Shown here: piece by piece, positions 22,448 through 31,930 of the stretch
How the letters are laid out: every line of letters begins with the position of its first letter
How positions within the stretch are numbered: position 1 is the stretch's first letter
Source of the DNA: Hymenobacter ruricola
GTDB lineage: Bacteria; Bacteroidota; Bacteroidia; Cytophagales; Hymenobacteraceae
Direction: 5' to 3'
Length of the DNA: 64,000 nt
Assembly: GCF_015694525.1 (NCBI RefSeq)
Contig: NZ_JADQDM010000001.1
Span: 868,001 to 932,000 of the forward strand
Made by a program: the position numbers and the translations under genes
The notes under the pieces: generated by a model
What the model saw: only the letters and a program-made list of their open reading frames with translations
Database searches by the model: none
What the model was told of the DNA's origin: nothing

Positions 22448-23560
22448 ATGAAGTATTACTTAATAGCCGGCGAACGTTCGGGCGATTTTCATGCGGCCCA
22501 CCTCATGCGCGAGCTCAAGGTGCAGGACGCGGCCGCGCAGTTCCGTTTTTGGGGCGGCGACATGATGGAGGCCGAGGGCGGCGAGCTGGTGCGCCACTAT
22601 AAGGAACTGGCCATCATGGGCTTTGTGGAGGCCGCTACCAGCGTGCTCAAGTTTCGGGGCTACCTCAAGCAGTGCCAGCAGGACATCCTGACCTTTAAGC
22701 CCGACGTGCTGATTCTGGTGGACTACGCCGGGTTCAACATGCGCATGGCCCGGTTTGCCAAAGAACGCGGCATCAAGGTGTTCTATTACATCTCGCCCAA
22801 AATATGGGCCTGGAACCAGAGCCGCGTCGAGAAGGTGAAGGCCTACGTCGACAAGATGTTCGCCATTCTGCCGTTCGAGCGCGAGTTCTACGCCAAGTTC
22901 GGCTACGAAATCGACTACACCGGCAACCCCACGGCCGACGCCGTGGCCGAGTTTCAGCCCACGCCCGATTTCTACGAGCGCAACCGCCTCGACCCCGAGC
23001 GGCCCATCATTGCGGTGCTGCCGGGCTCGCGCAAGCAGGAAATCGAGGAGATGCTGCACGAGATGATTGCCATTCTGCCAGGCTTTCAGGAATACCAGTT
23101 TGTGGTGGCCGGCGTCACAAACCTCGACCCTAATTACTACAAGCACTTCCACCGCAACGGCATCCGCTTCGTGTTCGACCAAACCTTCGACCTGCTGGCG
23201 CACGCCGCCGCGGCGCTGGTCACGAGCGGCACGGCCACGCTGGAAACCGCCCTGTTTGGCGTGCCCCAGATTGTGTGCTACCGCACCAGCCTGCTGAGCT
23301 ACACCATCGGCAAGATGGTCATCAAGGTGCCCTACATCTCGCTGGTCAACCTCATTGCCGGGCGCGAAGTGGTGAAAGAGCTGATTCAGGGCGACTTCAC
23401 GGCCCGCAACCTGCTCGACGAGCTGCGCACGATGCTCACCGACGCCGATTACCAGGCCCGCATCCGGGCCGGCTACACCGAGCTGCGCGAAAAGCTGGGC
23501 CAGCAGCAAGCCGCCAAAAAAACGGCCGAGCTGATGGTGAAGTACTTGCAGCCCGCCTAG
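22448..23560 (+). CDS. lpxB: Lipid-A-disaccharide synthase
   Basis: A 370-residue peripheral membrane glycosyltransferase (GT19). The N-terminal signature is KYYLIAGERSGDFHAAHLMR. Other family motifs are WGGDMMEAEGGELVRHYKEL, IMGFVEA, YYISPKIWAWNQSRVEK, DYTGNPTADAV, VLPGSRKQEIEEMLHEM and VTSGTATLETALFGVPQIVC. It joins UDP-2,3-diacylglucosamine and lipid X to form the lipid A disaccharide on the cytoplasmic face of the inner membrane. It stands apart from the usual lpx cluster here. Its start is separated from the upstream gene only by a heptamer array that could act as an mRNA hairpin. Confidence 0.95.
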   Translation: MKYYLIAGERSGDFHAAHLMRELKVQDAAAQFRFWGGDMMEAEGGELVRHYKELAIMGFVEAATSVLKFRGYLKQCQQDILTFKPDVLILVDYAGFNMRMARFAKERGIKVFYYISPKIWAWNQSRVEKVKAYVDKMFAILPFEREFYAKFGYEIDYTGNPTADAVAEFQPTPDFYERNRLDPERPIIAVLPGSRKQEIEEMLHEMIAILPGFQEYQFVVAGVTNLDPNYYKHFHRNGIRFVFDQTFDLLAHAAAALVTSGTATLETALFGVPQIVCYRTSLLSYTIGKMVIKVPYISLVNLIAGREVVKELIQGDFTARNLLDELRTMLTDADYQARIRAGYTELREKLGQQQAAKKTAELMVKYLQPA

Positions 23561-23626
23561 CGCACGGCTTGCGAAGGCCCTGGCTTTACGAGTTCAGGCG
23601 AAAGCGTCTTCTGCTATAAATAATGC

Positions 23627-23670
23627 AAAGCGTCCCGCGCTGAGGAGTAGCCTCGGGGCAGGGCGCTTTT
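23627..23670 (+). terminator. Probable terminator downstream of lpxB
   Basis: AAAGCG (23627) pairs with CGCTTT (23664), continued by CCC/GGG and an inner GAGG/CCTC stem. TTTT follows on the plus strand. The stem has a bulge and a short T-tract, so it is weaker than the other terminators in the window. Confidence 0.5.
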
Positions 23671-23851
23671 GTGTTCCCGTAAACTTCTTTGCCCCAAACG
23701 ATGGCTTGTTATCGGCCTGAAGGGCGTTAGTGCCGGGCAAAGCGACGGATGCGCACGGCAAGCGACCTAATTCGGGCGTTGGTCGATTTTGACCGGGCGG
23801 GCATCGGCGGCCTGTTATATTTACTGCTTCCACCCAACTCACTCGCCCATA

Positions 23852-26800
23852 ATGAAGAAACGATACCTGCCCCGGCCGGCTCGCCCCCAGCTGCCCTCCA
23901 ACTCGTCGGCCCGGAAAGGCCCTGCCCGTATGGGCCGCTTGTTGCTCGCACTTTTTGCTCTGTTGGGCGTTTCGGGCGGTGCCCGGGCCCAGCGGCTTGA
24001 CTCGCCCTTCTTCCGGGCCGATGCCGAAGCCAAAGCTGCGGCGGCCACCTCGCCGCTGGCGGCGGCCCTGTTTCACTCCCAGGCCCTGACCCTGGACCTG
24101 GCCAGCCTGCGCGCCGCTCTGGTCACGGCCCCGCTCGAAACCAAAGCCGGCGCCGCGCCCCTGGTCCTGGCGCTGCCCCTGCCCGACGGCCACCTCGGCC
24201 GGTTTGCCGTGCGCGAGGCGCCCATCATGGAGCCCGCTTTGGCGGCCCGCTTCCCCGCCATCAAAACCTACGCCGGCGTGGGCCTCGACGACGCAGCCGC
24301 GTCGGTGCGCCTCGACGTGACGCCCATGGGCTTTCACGCCCAAGTGCTCACCGCCAACGGCAACAGCTTCTACATCGACCCCATGAGCCGGACCGACGTG
24401 CGGCACTACCTCGGCTTTTATAAGAAAGACATGAACCGGGCCGCGGCCGGTGCGGCGCTGACCTGCGGCTTCGACGCCAAGCAGGACGCCCCGAAAGCCA
24501 AAGCCGGCCGACCGGCCGCCGCGGCCAGCCGCGCCACCGCGCTGCTTTCAAGCGGCCCGCAGCTGCGCACCTACCGCCTGGCCTTGGCCTGCACGCCCCA
24601 GTACGCCCTCACCAAGGGCAACACCGTGGCCGGCGTGATGGCCGGCGAAGCCACCACCGTGAACCGCGTGGTGGGCGTGTACGAGAAGGAACTGGCCGTG
24701 CGCCTGGTGCTCATTGCCAATAACGACCAGCTGATTTTCCTGGACGGGGGCACCCCGCCGCCCACGCCCTACAGCAACGGCAATGGTAACGCCATGCTGG
24801 GCCAGAACCAGTCCAACATCACGGCCATCATCGGCGCGGCCAACTACGACATTGGCCACGTAGTGAGCACCGGCGGCGGCGGCGTGGCCTACCTGGGCGT
24901 GGTGTGCGACAACGCCAACAAGGCGCGCGGCGTGACCGGCTCGCGCACCCCTGTGGGCGACTCCTTCGACATTGACTACGTGGCGCACGAGATGGGCCAC
25001 CAGTTTGGCGGCAACCACACCTTCAACAACGACGACTCGGGCAGCTGCGCCGGCAACCGCGAGGCCGACGTGGCCTACGAGCCGGGCTCGGGCTCGACCA
25101 TCATGGCGTATGCCGGCATCTGCGGCTCGCCCAACAACCTGCAGCCGAACTCGGACCCGATTTTTCATACCGCCAACTACCAGGAGATGCGGGCGTTTAT
25201 TGACGGCACCACCTGCAGCGTGAACTCGGCCACCGGCAACACCGCGCCCGTGGTGACGGCCGTGCCCGCCAGCGGCAAGGTGCTGCCCATCGGCACGCCC
25301 TTCAAGCTCACGGCCAGCGCCACCGACGCCGAAAATGACGCCCTCACCTATATGTGGGAAGAGCTGGACCTCGGCCCGGCGGGCTCGCCCAACGCCACCC
25401 AGGTCCCCGGCCAGGCCATTCCGCTGTTCCGCTCTTTCACGCCCAACTCCAGCCCCACGCGCTACTTCCCGCGCCTGATTAGCCTCGTGAACAACACCAC
25501 GGTGCTGGGCGAGCGCCTGCCTACCGTGACGCGCCCCCTGAACTTCCGCTGCACCGTGCGCGACGAGCACAACGGCTTGGTGGGCGTCATCGGCGGTGTT
25601 AACTACAGCTCCACGGTGAGCCTGAGCAGCAGCGCAACCGCGGGTCCCTTTGTGGTGCAGGCCCCCAACACGGGCGTGACCTGGGTGGGCGGCGCCGCCC
25701 AAACCGTGACCTGGGACGTGGCCGGCACCGACGCGGCGCCGGTGAGCTGCGCCGTGGTCAACATCCGCCTCAGCCTCGACGGTGGCCTGACCTACCCCAC
25801 GGTGCTGGCCCAGAACGTGCCCAACAACGGCGCGGCCGTGGTGGTGGCGCCCAGCCCCGCCACCGCCCAAACGCAGGCCCGCATCATGGTGGAAGCCGCC
25901 GATAACTACTTCTTCGACATTTCGGACGCCAACTTCACCATCTCGCCGCCCGCCGTGGGGCCCACCATCACCAGCTTCACGCCGACCGGCGGGATGCCCG
26001 GCACGGTGGTTAGCATCCTCGGCTCCAACTTCACGGGCGCCACGGCGGTGGCTTTCAACGGCACGCCGGCGGCCAGCTTCGCGGTGGTTTCGGCCACGCA
26101 GCTTACCGCCACGGTAGCCGCGAGCACCACCACGGGCCCCATCACCGTGGCTACGCCCGTGGGCACGGCCACTTCGGCCACGCCGTTTGTGGTGGGGGCA
26201 CCGCCCACCATCACCGGCTTCACGCCCGTCACCGGCCCCGTGGGTACGGTGGTGGTCATCACGGGTACGAATTTCACGGGCGCCACGCAGGTGCGGTTCA
26301 ACACCACGGCGGCCGTGACGTTCGCCGTGAATTCGGCCACGCAGATTACGGCCACGGTGCCCGCGGGCGCCACCACGGGCTACATCTCGGTGACCACGCC
26401 GGTGAACACGGCCGTGTCGTCGGCCGTGTTCACCGTAATTCAGCCGCCTACCATCACATCCTTCACGCCGACCTCGGGCCGGGCGGGCACGGTGGTGGTG
26501 CTCACGGGCACCAACTTCCTCGGCGCCACGCAGGTGACGTTTAACGGGACGGCGGCGCCGGCATTCACGATTAACTCGGCCACTCAGCTGACCGCAACGG
26601 CGCCGGTAGGCGTCTCGACGGGCCCCATCTGCGTGACCGGGCCCGGCGGCCAGGGCTGCTCGGCCACGTCCTTCGGCCTAGCGCCTGCCAACGACCTCTG
26701 CGCCGATGCCATTGCCATTGCCTGCGGCCAGAGCGTGACGGGCAGCACGGTGAACGCGACCGACGCGGGCGACCCCACCGGCAACTGCGTGGCTGATATT

Positions 26801-27598
26801 GACGCGGGCGGGGTGTTTTACACCATCGTGGGCACGGGCAACAACCTAACCGTGTCGACGTGCAACGCCGGGACCAACTTCGACACCAAGCTGTTTGTGT
26901 ACTCCGGCGCTTGCGGCGCCTACGTGTGCGTGGGCGGCAACGACGACGCCAGCAACTGCAACAGCAACGGTGGCGTGTCTTCGACGGTCACCTTTGCGTC
27001 GGTGCTGGGCGAGACGTACCGCATTTTCGTGACGGGCTACGACGGCGAAGAAGGCACGTTTGTGCTGCGCGCCACCTGCTCGGCGTCGGCGCCCACCATC
27101 ACCCAGATATCGCCCAACAGCGGACCGGAGGGCACCACCGTCACCATCACCGGCACCAACTTCACGGGGGCCACGGCGGCGAGCTTCAACGGCCTTCGGG
27201 GCACGTCCTTCACCGTCGTCAACGCCACCACCATCACGGTGGTGGTACCCACGGGCGCCACCACCGGCGACGTATACCTGTCCTCGCCCAACGGCGCCAG
27301 CAACGGCAGCCTGTTCACCGTGACGCCGCTGTCGGCCACGGCCAATGCCAACCAGAGCACGTTCAGCGTGTGGCCCAACCCCATTGCAGCCAAGGGCACG
27401 CTGCATCTCACGCTGGCTTTGCCGGCCCGCTCGGCCAGCCTCACGCTGCGCAACGTGCTGGGCCAGACGGTGACCACCCGCAGCTTCAGCGGCAGCAGCA
27501 CCGAGCTGTCCACGACCGGCCTGGCCACCGGCACCTACCTCCTCACCGTGCAAACGGAAGGCCGCGCGCCCAGCATCCAGCGCGTGGTGGTGGAGTAG
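23852..27598 (+). CDS. Secreted reprolysin-like zinc metalloprotease with IPT/TIG repeats and T9SS tail
   Basis: A 1248-residue exported protein (ATG at 23852; a later ATG at the MGRLLLALFALLGV core would also give a signal peptide ending ARAQ). Residues about 240-460 are the metzincin catalytic domain, with zinc motif HEMGHQFGGNHTF starting at His379 and a downstream IMAYAGICG Met-turn. After an Ig-like region, three IPT/TIG-like repeats run from about 700 (ITSFTPTGGMPGTVVSILGS, and similar). A Cys-containing domain of about 130 residues follows (NDLCADAIAIACGQSV), then a fourth TIG repeat near 1080. A type A sorting domain closes the protein (FSVWPNPIAAKG, TTGLATGTYLLTVQTEG). It is a likely cell-surface or secreted protease. 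Confidence 0.93.
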   Translation: MKKRYLPRPARPQLPSNSSARKGPARMGRLLLALFALLGVSGGARAQRLDSPFFRADAEAKAAAATSPLAAALFHSQALTLDLASLRAALVTAPLETKAGAAPLVLALPLPDGHLGRFAVREAPIMEPALAARFPAIKTYAGVGLDDAAASVRLDVTPMGFHAQVLTANGNSFYIDPMSRTDVRHYLGFYKKDMNRAAAGAALTCGFDAKQDAPKAKAGRPAAAASRATALLSSGPQLRTYRLALACTPQYALTKGNTVAGVMAGEATTVNRVVGVYEKELAVRLVLIANNDQLIFLDGGTPPPTPYSNGNGNAMLGQNQSNITAIIGAANYDIGHVVSTGGGGVAYLGVVCDNANKARGVTGSRTPVGDSFDIDYVAHEMGHQFGGNHTFNNDDSGSCAGNREADVAYEPGSGSTIMAYAGICGSPNNLQPNSDPIFHTANYQEMRAFIDGTTCSVNSATGNTAPVVTAVPASGKVLPIGTPFKLTASATDAENDALTYMWEELDLGPAGSPNATQVPGQAIPLFRSFTPNSSPTRYFPRLISLVNNTTVLGERLPTVTRPLNFRCTVRDEHNGLVGVIGGVNYSSTVSLSSSATAGPFVVQAPNTGVTWVGGAAQTVTWDVAGTDAAPVSCAVVNIRLSLDGGLTYPTVLAQNVPNNGAAVVVAPSPATAQTQARIMVEAADNYFFDISDANFTISPPAVGPTITSFTPTGGMPGTVVSILGSNFTGATAVAFNGTPAASFAVVSATQLTATVAASTTTGPITVATPVGTATSATPFVVGAPPTITGFTPVTGPVGTVVVITGTNFTGATQVRFNTTAAVTFAVNSATQITATVPAGATTGYISVTTPVNTAVSSAVFTVIQPPTITSFTPTSGRAGTVVVLTGTNFLGATQVTFNGTAAPAFTINSATQLTATAPVGVSTGPICVTGPGGQGCSATSFGLAPANDLCADAIAIACGQSVTGSTVNATDAGDPTGNCVADIDAGGVFYTIVGTGNNLTVSTCNAGTNFDTKLFVYSGACGAYVCVGGNDDASNCNSNGGVSSTVTFASVLGETYRIFVTGYDGEEGTFVLRATCSASAPTITQISPNSGPEGTTVTITGTNFTGATAASFNGLRGTSFTVVNATTITVVVPTGATTGDVYLSSPNGASNGSLFTVTPLSATANANQSTFSVWPNPIAAKGTLHLTLALPARSASLTLRNVLGQTVTTRSFSGSSTELSTTGLATGTYLLTVQTEGRAPSIQRVVVE

Positions 27599-27625
27599 AT
27601 GAACGTCTGGCTGAGCATTTCAGCC

Positions 27626-27680
27626 AGTTTCCATCACAAAAAAGCCCGCCGAATTGGCGGGCTTTTTTGTGATGGAAACT
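27626..27680. terminator. Bidirectional terminator with a perfect 25-bp stem
   Basis: The arm at 27626-27650 (AGTTTCCATCACAAAAAAGC then CCGCC) is exactly complementary to 27656-27680, with a 5-base loop GAATT. The stem contains a six-base A-run on one side and a six-base T-run on the other, so the inner GGCGGGC hairpin plus T-tract terminates transcription in both directions. It lies between convergent genes. Confidence 0.92.
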
Positions 27681-27702
27681 ATTGGCCTTTCTTCCCCGGG
27701 GC

Positions 27703-30228
27703 TCAATACAGGCCGTCCACTTCTTTGGTGTTGACTTTGGGAATGGGCACGATGAACTCGCGCAGCCAGGTGGGCCGGGGCGGCGGGCTGGTGCGCAGCC
27801 TGGCCTGCCACTCCTCGTCGGTGAGCGGACTGGGGCTCTGAAATTCGTAGTAGCTGAACACCGGACCGACGGCCACCACGGTGGTGCCGTTGATTTCGAC
27901 CACCGTGTAGAGGGCATCGACGGCGCCCACTGCCTCTTCCAGCCGCAGGGCGTTGTAGGCATACACGTCGGCTGTCACGCCCAGATGGCGCTCCCGCTCG
28001 GGCAACCGGTCGGTTTTGAGGATGTTGAATGTCAGGAATTCGGCCCAGCCCCCAATTTCCGACAAGTCGGCCATGTCGGCTTCACTCACTTTTTCGTGGC
28101 GCAGCTCCTGCTGGGTGATGCGGCGCATGGTCGCTATTTTCTCGCGCAGGTCCTTGTTCAGGCCGCTCAGGTGCGGCGTGTTGGCCTTGAGGCGGGTGAG
28201 GGACTGCTCCTGAAAAGCCAGCAAGGCCAGGGCCGCGTCCCAGAACGGCAGGTTGGGCTCCACGTAGGCCAGAATAATGGGCGGGGGCGGGCCGCCGTCG
28301 CCCCCGCCGCCCATTTCAGCCGCCATCGGCTGCTCCGAATACAGCAGCAGGTCGTGCTTCAGCTCAGCCCAGCCGCCAAGGGCCGTGCTCAGGTTGCGCT
28401 TTTGCCAGGCCGGCGTGGCGGCAAACAGCGGCGTGCCGGCGGCCGGCGGCGCGGGCTTGTTCAGGCTGAGCAGGGTTTGCAGGGTTTTGGTGTAGAGGTT
28501 GCGGTCCCAGGCCGGCGCGGCCCCAAACTGCTTCTGCAACTGCCGTAGCGTGTCGGGGAAGGCGGGCCACTGCACGGCTTCGCGGTAGTGGTTCAGCAGC
28601 ACGTCCTGGGCGGCGGGCGTGCCGAAGGTGGCAAACACGTCGAGGCCCTTCGGGAACGGGCGCTTTTTGTTGCGCACCTCGGTCAGGCGCGACAGGATTT
28701 CCGCGTCGAACGTGTAGCGGCCGGCCGTGAAAAGCAGGGTGGGGCGGTCGAGGGCTTCCTGGGCGTGCACGGTGAGGCCCTTGGCGCGCACGCGGTCGGT
28801 GCCGGTGGCCAGCAGCGCCGGGCGCAGGCGGGCCAGCACGGCCGGGGCGGCCAGTTCGTCGAGGGTTTTGCCGGCGTAGCCGGGGCTGGCCAGCAGCTTC
28901 AGCAGGTTGGTGAGCGAGCGGTTGTCCTCGTCGCCCACCAGCACGTCGAGCACGTGCGTGAAGTTCTGGAAGCCCTGCGTGGCGGCGGGGTTGCCGGCCA
29001 GGGCTTTGGCCAGGGCCACGGCGCGCAGCAGGCCGGCGTCGGTGTCGAGAAAAACCGGGGCCGTGTTCAGCCACTTCACCGTGCGGAAGTAGCGCCTGGT
29101 GGTGTCGTTGCGGGTGTACATGCCGCGCGGCTTCAGCGACTGGTACTCAAACAGCGAGTCTTTGAGGAACAGCGAGCCCTTGCCGTCGGCTTGGTTAGCG
29201 TTGGCTATTTCCTCCAGGGCAGCGGCCGCGTAGGTGGGCGGAACCTGCCCCGACTGACCGGTGAGCAGGCTCTGGCCCACGGCGTAGTAGGTGGCAGCCC
29301 ACTCGGCGGCGGCGCGGGCGTCGGGCTGCTGGCTCTGTGCGGCTAGGGTGCGGGCCTGGGCATTGCCCTGGCGCAGCACGGTGGCCACCACGGGCAGCAG
29401 CCGCTCTTCTTCTACGTCTTCGAGAATGCCGTTCAGGTACTTGTGCAGCAGCTGCAAGAATAAATCGGTGGTGACGAAGGCCGGCGTGAAGGCGTACTCG
29501 CCCTTGTCGTAGAGGTAAAACAGCTGCTCTTCTTTGGTTGGCACCAGGGCAAAGTTGTTGCGGGCCAGCACCGTGCGCAGGGCCGGCGGCAGCAGAAACT
29601 CGCGCTGGTTGGTCACGAAGTCAGGCCCAATCATCGGGTAGCCGCCCGGCTTGGTCACGCGGCTGGCCAGCAGCCTGTCTTCAAAGGCCTTGACTTTCTG
29701 CTCAAAAGCCGCCTCTTGTTGGTTGAGCGGCACGGGGATGATTTCGACGGGTAGCTCCTTGCCCGTCGAGTCCATTTGCTCGCTCCACACCGGCTTGTAC
29801 CAGTTGGTTTTGTCGAAGTAGCGCCGCAGCGTGGCGTTCATGAAGCAGTAGCCGTTGCGGGCGTAGAGCGTGTTGCGCAGCAGCACCAGGTCGAGGTAGG
29901 ACTTGCCGGCCAGGTCCTGGCCGTAGTCGAAGGCGGGCAGCGGCTTGCGCTTCAGCGAGTCGGCAAGGGCGTATTCGCCGGAGGGGTCAAAATATTCTTT
30001 GATGTAAGGCCGGGCGTAGACGTTGGCCAGTGCGGTTTTGTCCTCGGTGAGCACCACGGGCACCTGCTCGCCAAACCCGTTGTCGTGCAGAGTGCTGCCC
30101 GTGGGCACCGCCGGGCCTGCCGCAGAGGAAGAAGAGGCCGCTGCGTGCCGCTCCCAGAGGAAATAGCCCGCGGCCAGTGCCAAAACGACGGTCAGGCCAA
30201 TGAGCGGCAGGTAAAGTTTACGATTCAT
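27703..30228 (-). CDS. DUF3160-family protein with N-terminal membrane anchor
   Basis: An 841-residue protein starting at the ATG at 30228. The frame continues upstream but overlaps the CapA-like gene there, so that part was rejected. The N-terminus is a signal anchor (YLPLIGLTVVLALAAGYFLW). The body matches the DUF3160 family: AYKTL-free helical repeats with RNTLYARNGYCFMNATLRRY, FALVPTKEEQLFYLYDKGEY, FVTTDLFLQLLHKYLNGILE and VDALYTVVEINGTTVVAVGP. The function of this family is not established. A plus-strand CAAAAATA at 30230-30237 reads TATTTTTG on the minus strand, a possible promoter, but it sits only one base from the ATG. It follows the CapA-like gene by about 25 bp on the same strand and could be in one operon with it. 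Confidence 0.85.
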   Translation of the reverse strand: MNRKLYLPLIGLTVVLALAAGYFLWERHAAASSSSAAGPAVPTGSTLHDNGFGEQVPVVLTEDKTALANVYARPYIKEYFDPSGEYALADSLKRKPLPAFDYGQDLAGKSYLDLVLLRNTLYARNGYCFMNATLRRYFDKTNWYKPVWSEQMDSTGKELPVEIIPVPLNQQEAAFEQKVKAFEDRLLASRVTKPGGYPMIGPDFVTNQREFLLPPALRTVLARNNFALVPTKEEQLFYLYDKGEYAFTPAFVTTDLFLQLLHKYLNGILEDVEEERLLPVVATVLRQGNAQARTLAAQSQQPDARAAAEWAATYYAVGQSLLTGQSGQVPPTYAAAALEEIANANQADGKGSLFLKDSLFEYQSLKPRGMYTRNDTTRRYFRTVKWLNTAPVFLDTDAGLLRAVALAKALAGNPAATQGFQNFTHVLDVLVGDEDNRSLTNLLKLLASPGYAGKTLDELAAPAVLARLRPALLATGTDRVRAKGLTVHAQEALDRPTLLFTAGRYTFDAEILSRLTEVRNKKRPFPKGLDVFATFGTPAAQDVLLNHYREAVQWPAFPDTLRQLQKQFGAAPAWDRNLYTKTLQTLLSLNKPAPPAAGTPLFAATPAWQKRNLSTALGGWAELKHDLLLYSEQPMAAEMGGGGDGGPPPPIILAYVEPNLPFWDAALALLAFQEQSLTRLKANTPHLSGLNKDLREKIATMRRITQQELRHEKVSEADMADLSEIGGWAEFLTFNILKTDRLPERERHLGVTADVYAYNALRLEEAVGAVDALYTVVEINGTTVVAVGPVFSYYEFQSPSPLTDEEWQARLRTSPPPRPTWLREFIVPIPKVNTKEVDGLY

Positions 30229-30253
30229 GCAAAAATAAAAGGAAGGAAAAGTG

Positions 30254-31816
30254 TCATAAAACGAAGCACCGGTACGCGGCATCCAACGACCGCCGCCGGG
30301 CCAAAAAGCCATCGAGCGCCAGCCCAAAGCCTTGCCAATGGTAGCGCCCGATGCAGTAGCGGCCATCGGGCGCCCGCTCCAGGGTGCGAACATACGTGCG
30401 TCCGTTGGCACTCCGTTCGGTCCGGAAATAGAGCAGCCGGTACGTCAGCCGCGAGCCGCGCCAGCGCGGCTGCAGCCGCCCTGCCGAGTCGAGGGCGTAC
30501 ACAAATAGCCGCCGGTGCAGGGCGCTGTCGAACCGAGTGGGCTTGATGGGGCCAATCAGCAAGTCCGTGTAACCGTCGTTGTCCACGTCGCCCGACCCAA
30601 ACGCGTAAATCGGAAACCGAAAATCCACCACGGAAGCGCCGCCATTGGCCGTGGGCAGCCACACCTGGGTTTGGCGGGCACGGGGCAATGCGCGCAGCCG
30701 GGCCGTGGCCGCGCCGGCCGGGCCTGCCACGGCGGCCTGCCGCTCAAAGAATCCCGGCAGCGAATCCTGCGCCGCGCCGGGACCGGTGGGCTGCAGCCGC
30801 CAGCCCCCGGCCGCGCCCGCCGGCACCAGTCCCACCTCAGGTGAATAGCGCCGGATGCGGGTTGCCAGCGCGGCCTGGGCGTGGGCACCGGCGGGGCGGG
30901 GCACGGCGCCCACCAGCTGCAGCGGCCGCAGGTACGTCGCCACCACGCGCCCCGCCCGCAGGTCAAAATCGGCCTGCACCGCCAGCGCAGTAGCTTCCCG
31001 GCTTTGGTCGAACAGGAAATTGCCCAGGCTGTAGAGGATGGGCTGGCCCCGGTAAAACTCCACGGTTTGCACCACGTGCGGGTGCGCGCCCACCACGGCC
31101 GCCGCTCCGCAGTCGACGAGCGTATGGGCTTGCTGCCGCTGCCGGGCGGTGGGCTGGCCGGCATATTCGGTGCCCCAGTGCAGGTACACCAGCACCGCCC
31201 GTTGCGGAAACAAGGTTTTGTAGGCGGCCAGCCGCTGGCAGAGCGCGGCAAAATCGCGCCCGCACACGCAACGCTTGCCCGCGCCGCCCGTCCGAAATTC
31301 GGAGTACGCCAGCACGGCCACGCTGCTGTCCCGGCCTAATAAGGTAGGCAGGCAGCCAGTCGCAGAATCAGCCTGGTATCCCAGCGGGCCCAGCCTAGCG
31401 GCGCGCACGGCGCGTTCCGTATCGCGCAGGCCCACCAGGTGCTGGTCGAAGGTGTGGTTGTTAGCCAGCGATACGTGCGTGAGCCCCAGCCGCCGCAGCC
31501 ACCCCGCCCAGCGCGGCTTGGCCCGAAAGGTGATTGGCTTGGTTGCTGGCTGCTCAACGGTGGTGAGCGGGCATTCCAGGTTGCCGATGACGTAGCGGCT
31601 GCCGGCCCACCAGCGGCGGGTGTTGCGGCGCAGGGCAACGCTGTCGCGGGCCAGGGCGGCCGGCACGCCGCGGGCCAGTAGCACGTCGCCCACCATGCTC
31701 ACACGCAGCGGTGGACTGGGCGACGGGGGCCGGCAAACTGTCAGCACGCCACCTAACATTCCCCCGCCAAGAAGATAGGTCAGAAACAGAATGCGCGCAG
31801 CTATTGAAAATCGCAA
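30254..31816 (-). CDS. CapA-family metallophosphatase-like protein with C-terminal FG-GAP-like domain
   Basis: A 520-residue protein. The only upstream start giving a full signal sequence is TTG at 31816; ATG at 31759 is an alternative. The first 27 residues form a hydrophobic leader with a possible lipobox LTVC. Residues about 35-320 match the CapA/poly-gamma-glutamate capsule family: VSMVGDVLLARG, GNLECPLTT, HVSLANNHTFDQHLVGLRDT, VLVYLHWGTEYAG, VVGAHPHVVQTVEFYRG and LYSLGNFLFDQ. These carry the typical metallophosphoesterase Asp, Asn and His residues. After about residue 380 an unrelated part begins, with FGSGDVDNDGYTDLLIGPIK resembling an FG-GAP/VCBS calcium loop. I infer an export-linked enzyme with a binding tail. 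Confidence 0.85.
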   Translation of the reverse strand: MRFSIAARILFLTYLLGGGMLGGVLTVCRPPSPSPPLRVSMVGDVLLARGVPAALARDSVALRRNTRRWWAGSRYVIGNLECPLTTVEQPATKPITFRAKPRWAGWLRRLGLTHVSLANNHTFDQHLVGLRDTERAVRAARLGPLGYQADSATGCLPTLLGRDSSVAVLAYSEFRTGGAGKRCVCGRDFAALCQRLAAYKTLFPQRAVLVYLHWGTEYAGQPTARQRQQAHTLVDCGAAAVVGAHPHVVQTVEFYRGQPILYSLGNFLFDQSREATALAVQADFDLRAGRVVATYLRPLQLVGAVPRPAGAHAQAALATRIRRYSPEVGLVPAGAAGGWRLQPTGPGAAQDSLPGFFERQAAVAGPAGAATARLRALPRARQTQVWLPTANGGASVVDFRFPIYAFGSGDVDNDGYTDLLIGPIKPTRFDSALHRRLFVYALDSAGRLQPRWRGSRLTYRLLYFRTERSANGRTYVRTLERAPDGRYCIGRYHWQGFGLALDGFLARRRSLDAAYRCFVL

Positions 31817-31843
31817 GACGGGATGCAGTGGGGGCGAAGGTAA

Positions 31844-31901
31844 AGGCTGGCGCTAAAGCCTTGCAGCCACTGCTATGCCTGCAAGGCTTTAGCGCCAGCC
31901 T
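31844..31901. repeat. Perfect 23-bp inverted repeat
   Basis: The left arm 31844-31866 (AGGCTGGCGCTAAAGCCTTG then CAG) and right arm 31879-31901 are exactly complementary, with a 12-bp spacer. It lies between the CapA-like gene's start and the stop of the nucleotidyltransferase gene. No T-tract follows, so it is not a clear terminator. It differs from the other repeat families here. Confidence 0.92.
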
Positions 31902-31930
31902 GGGGCACTTGTTCTACACAAACAACGGAC

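Noticed and set aside
24548..25870. 440-codon minus-strand frame inside the metalloprotease gene
   Set aside because: It is His/Gly/Val-rich, lacks motifs and lies opposite the conserved protease domain.
30229..30411. N-terminal extension of the DUF3160-like gene
   Set aside because: It would overlap the end of the CapA-like gene in another frame and hide the clear membrane anchor beginning at the ATG at 30228.
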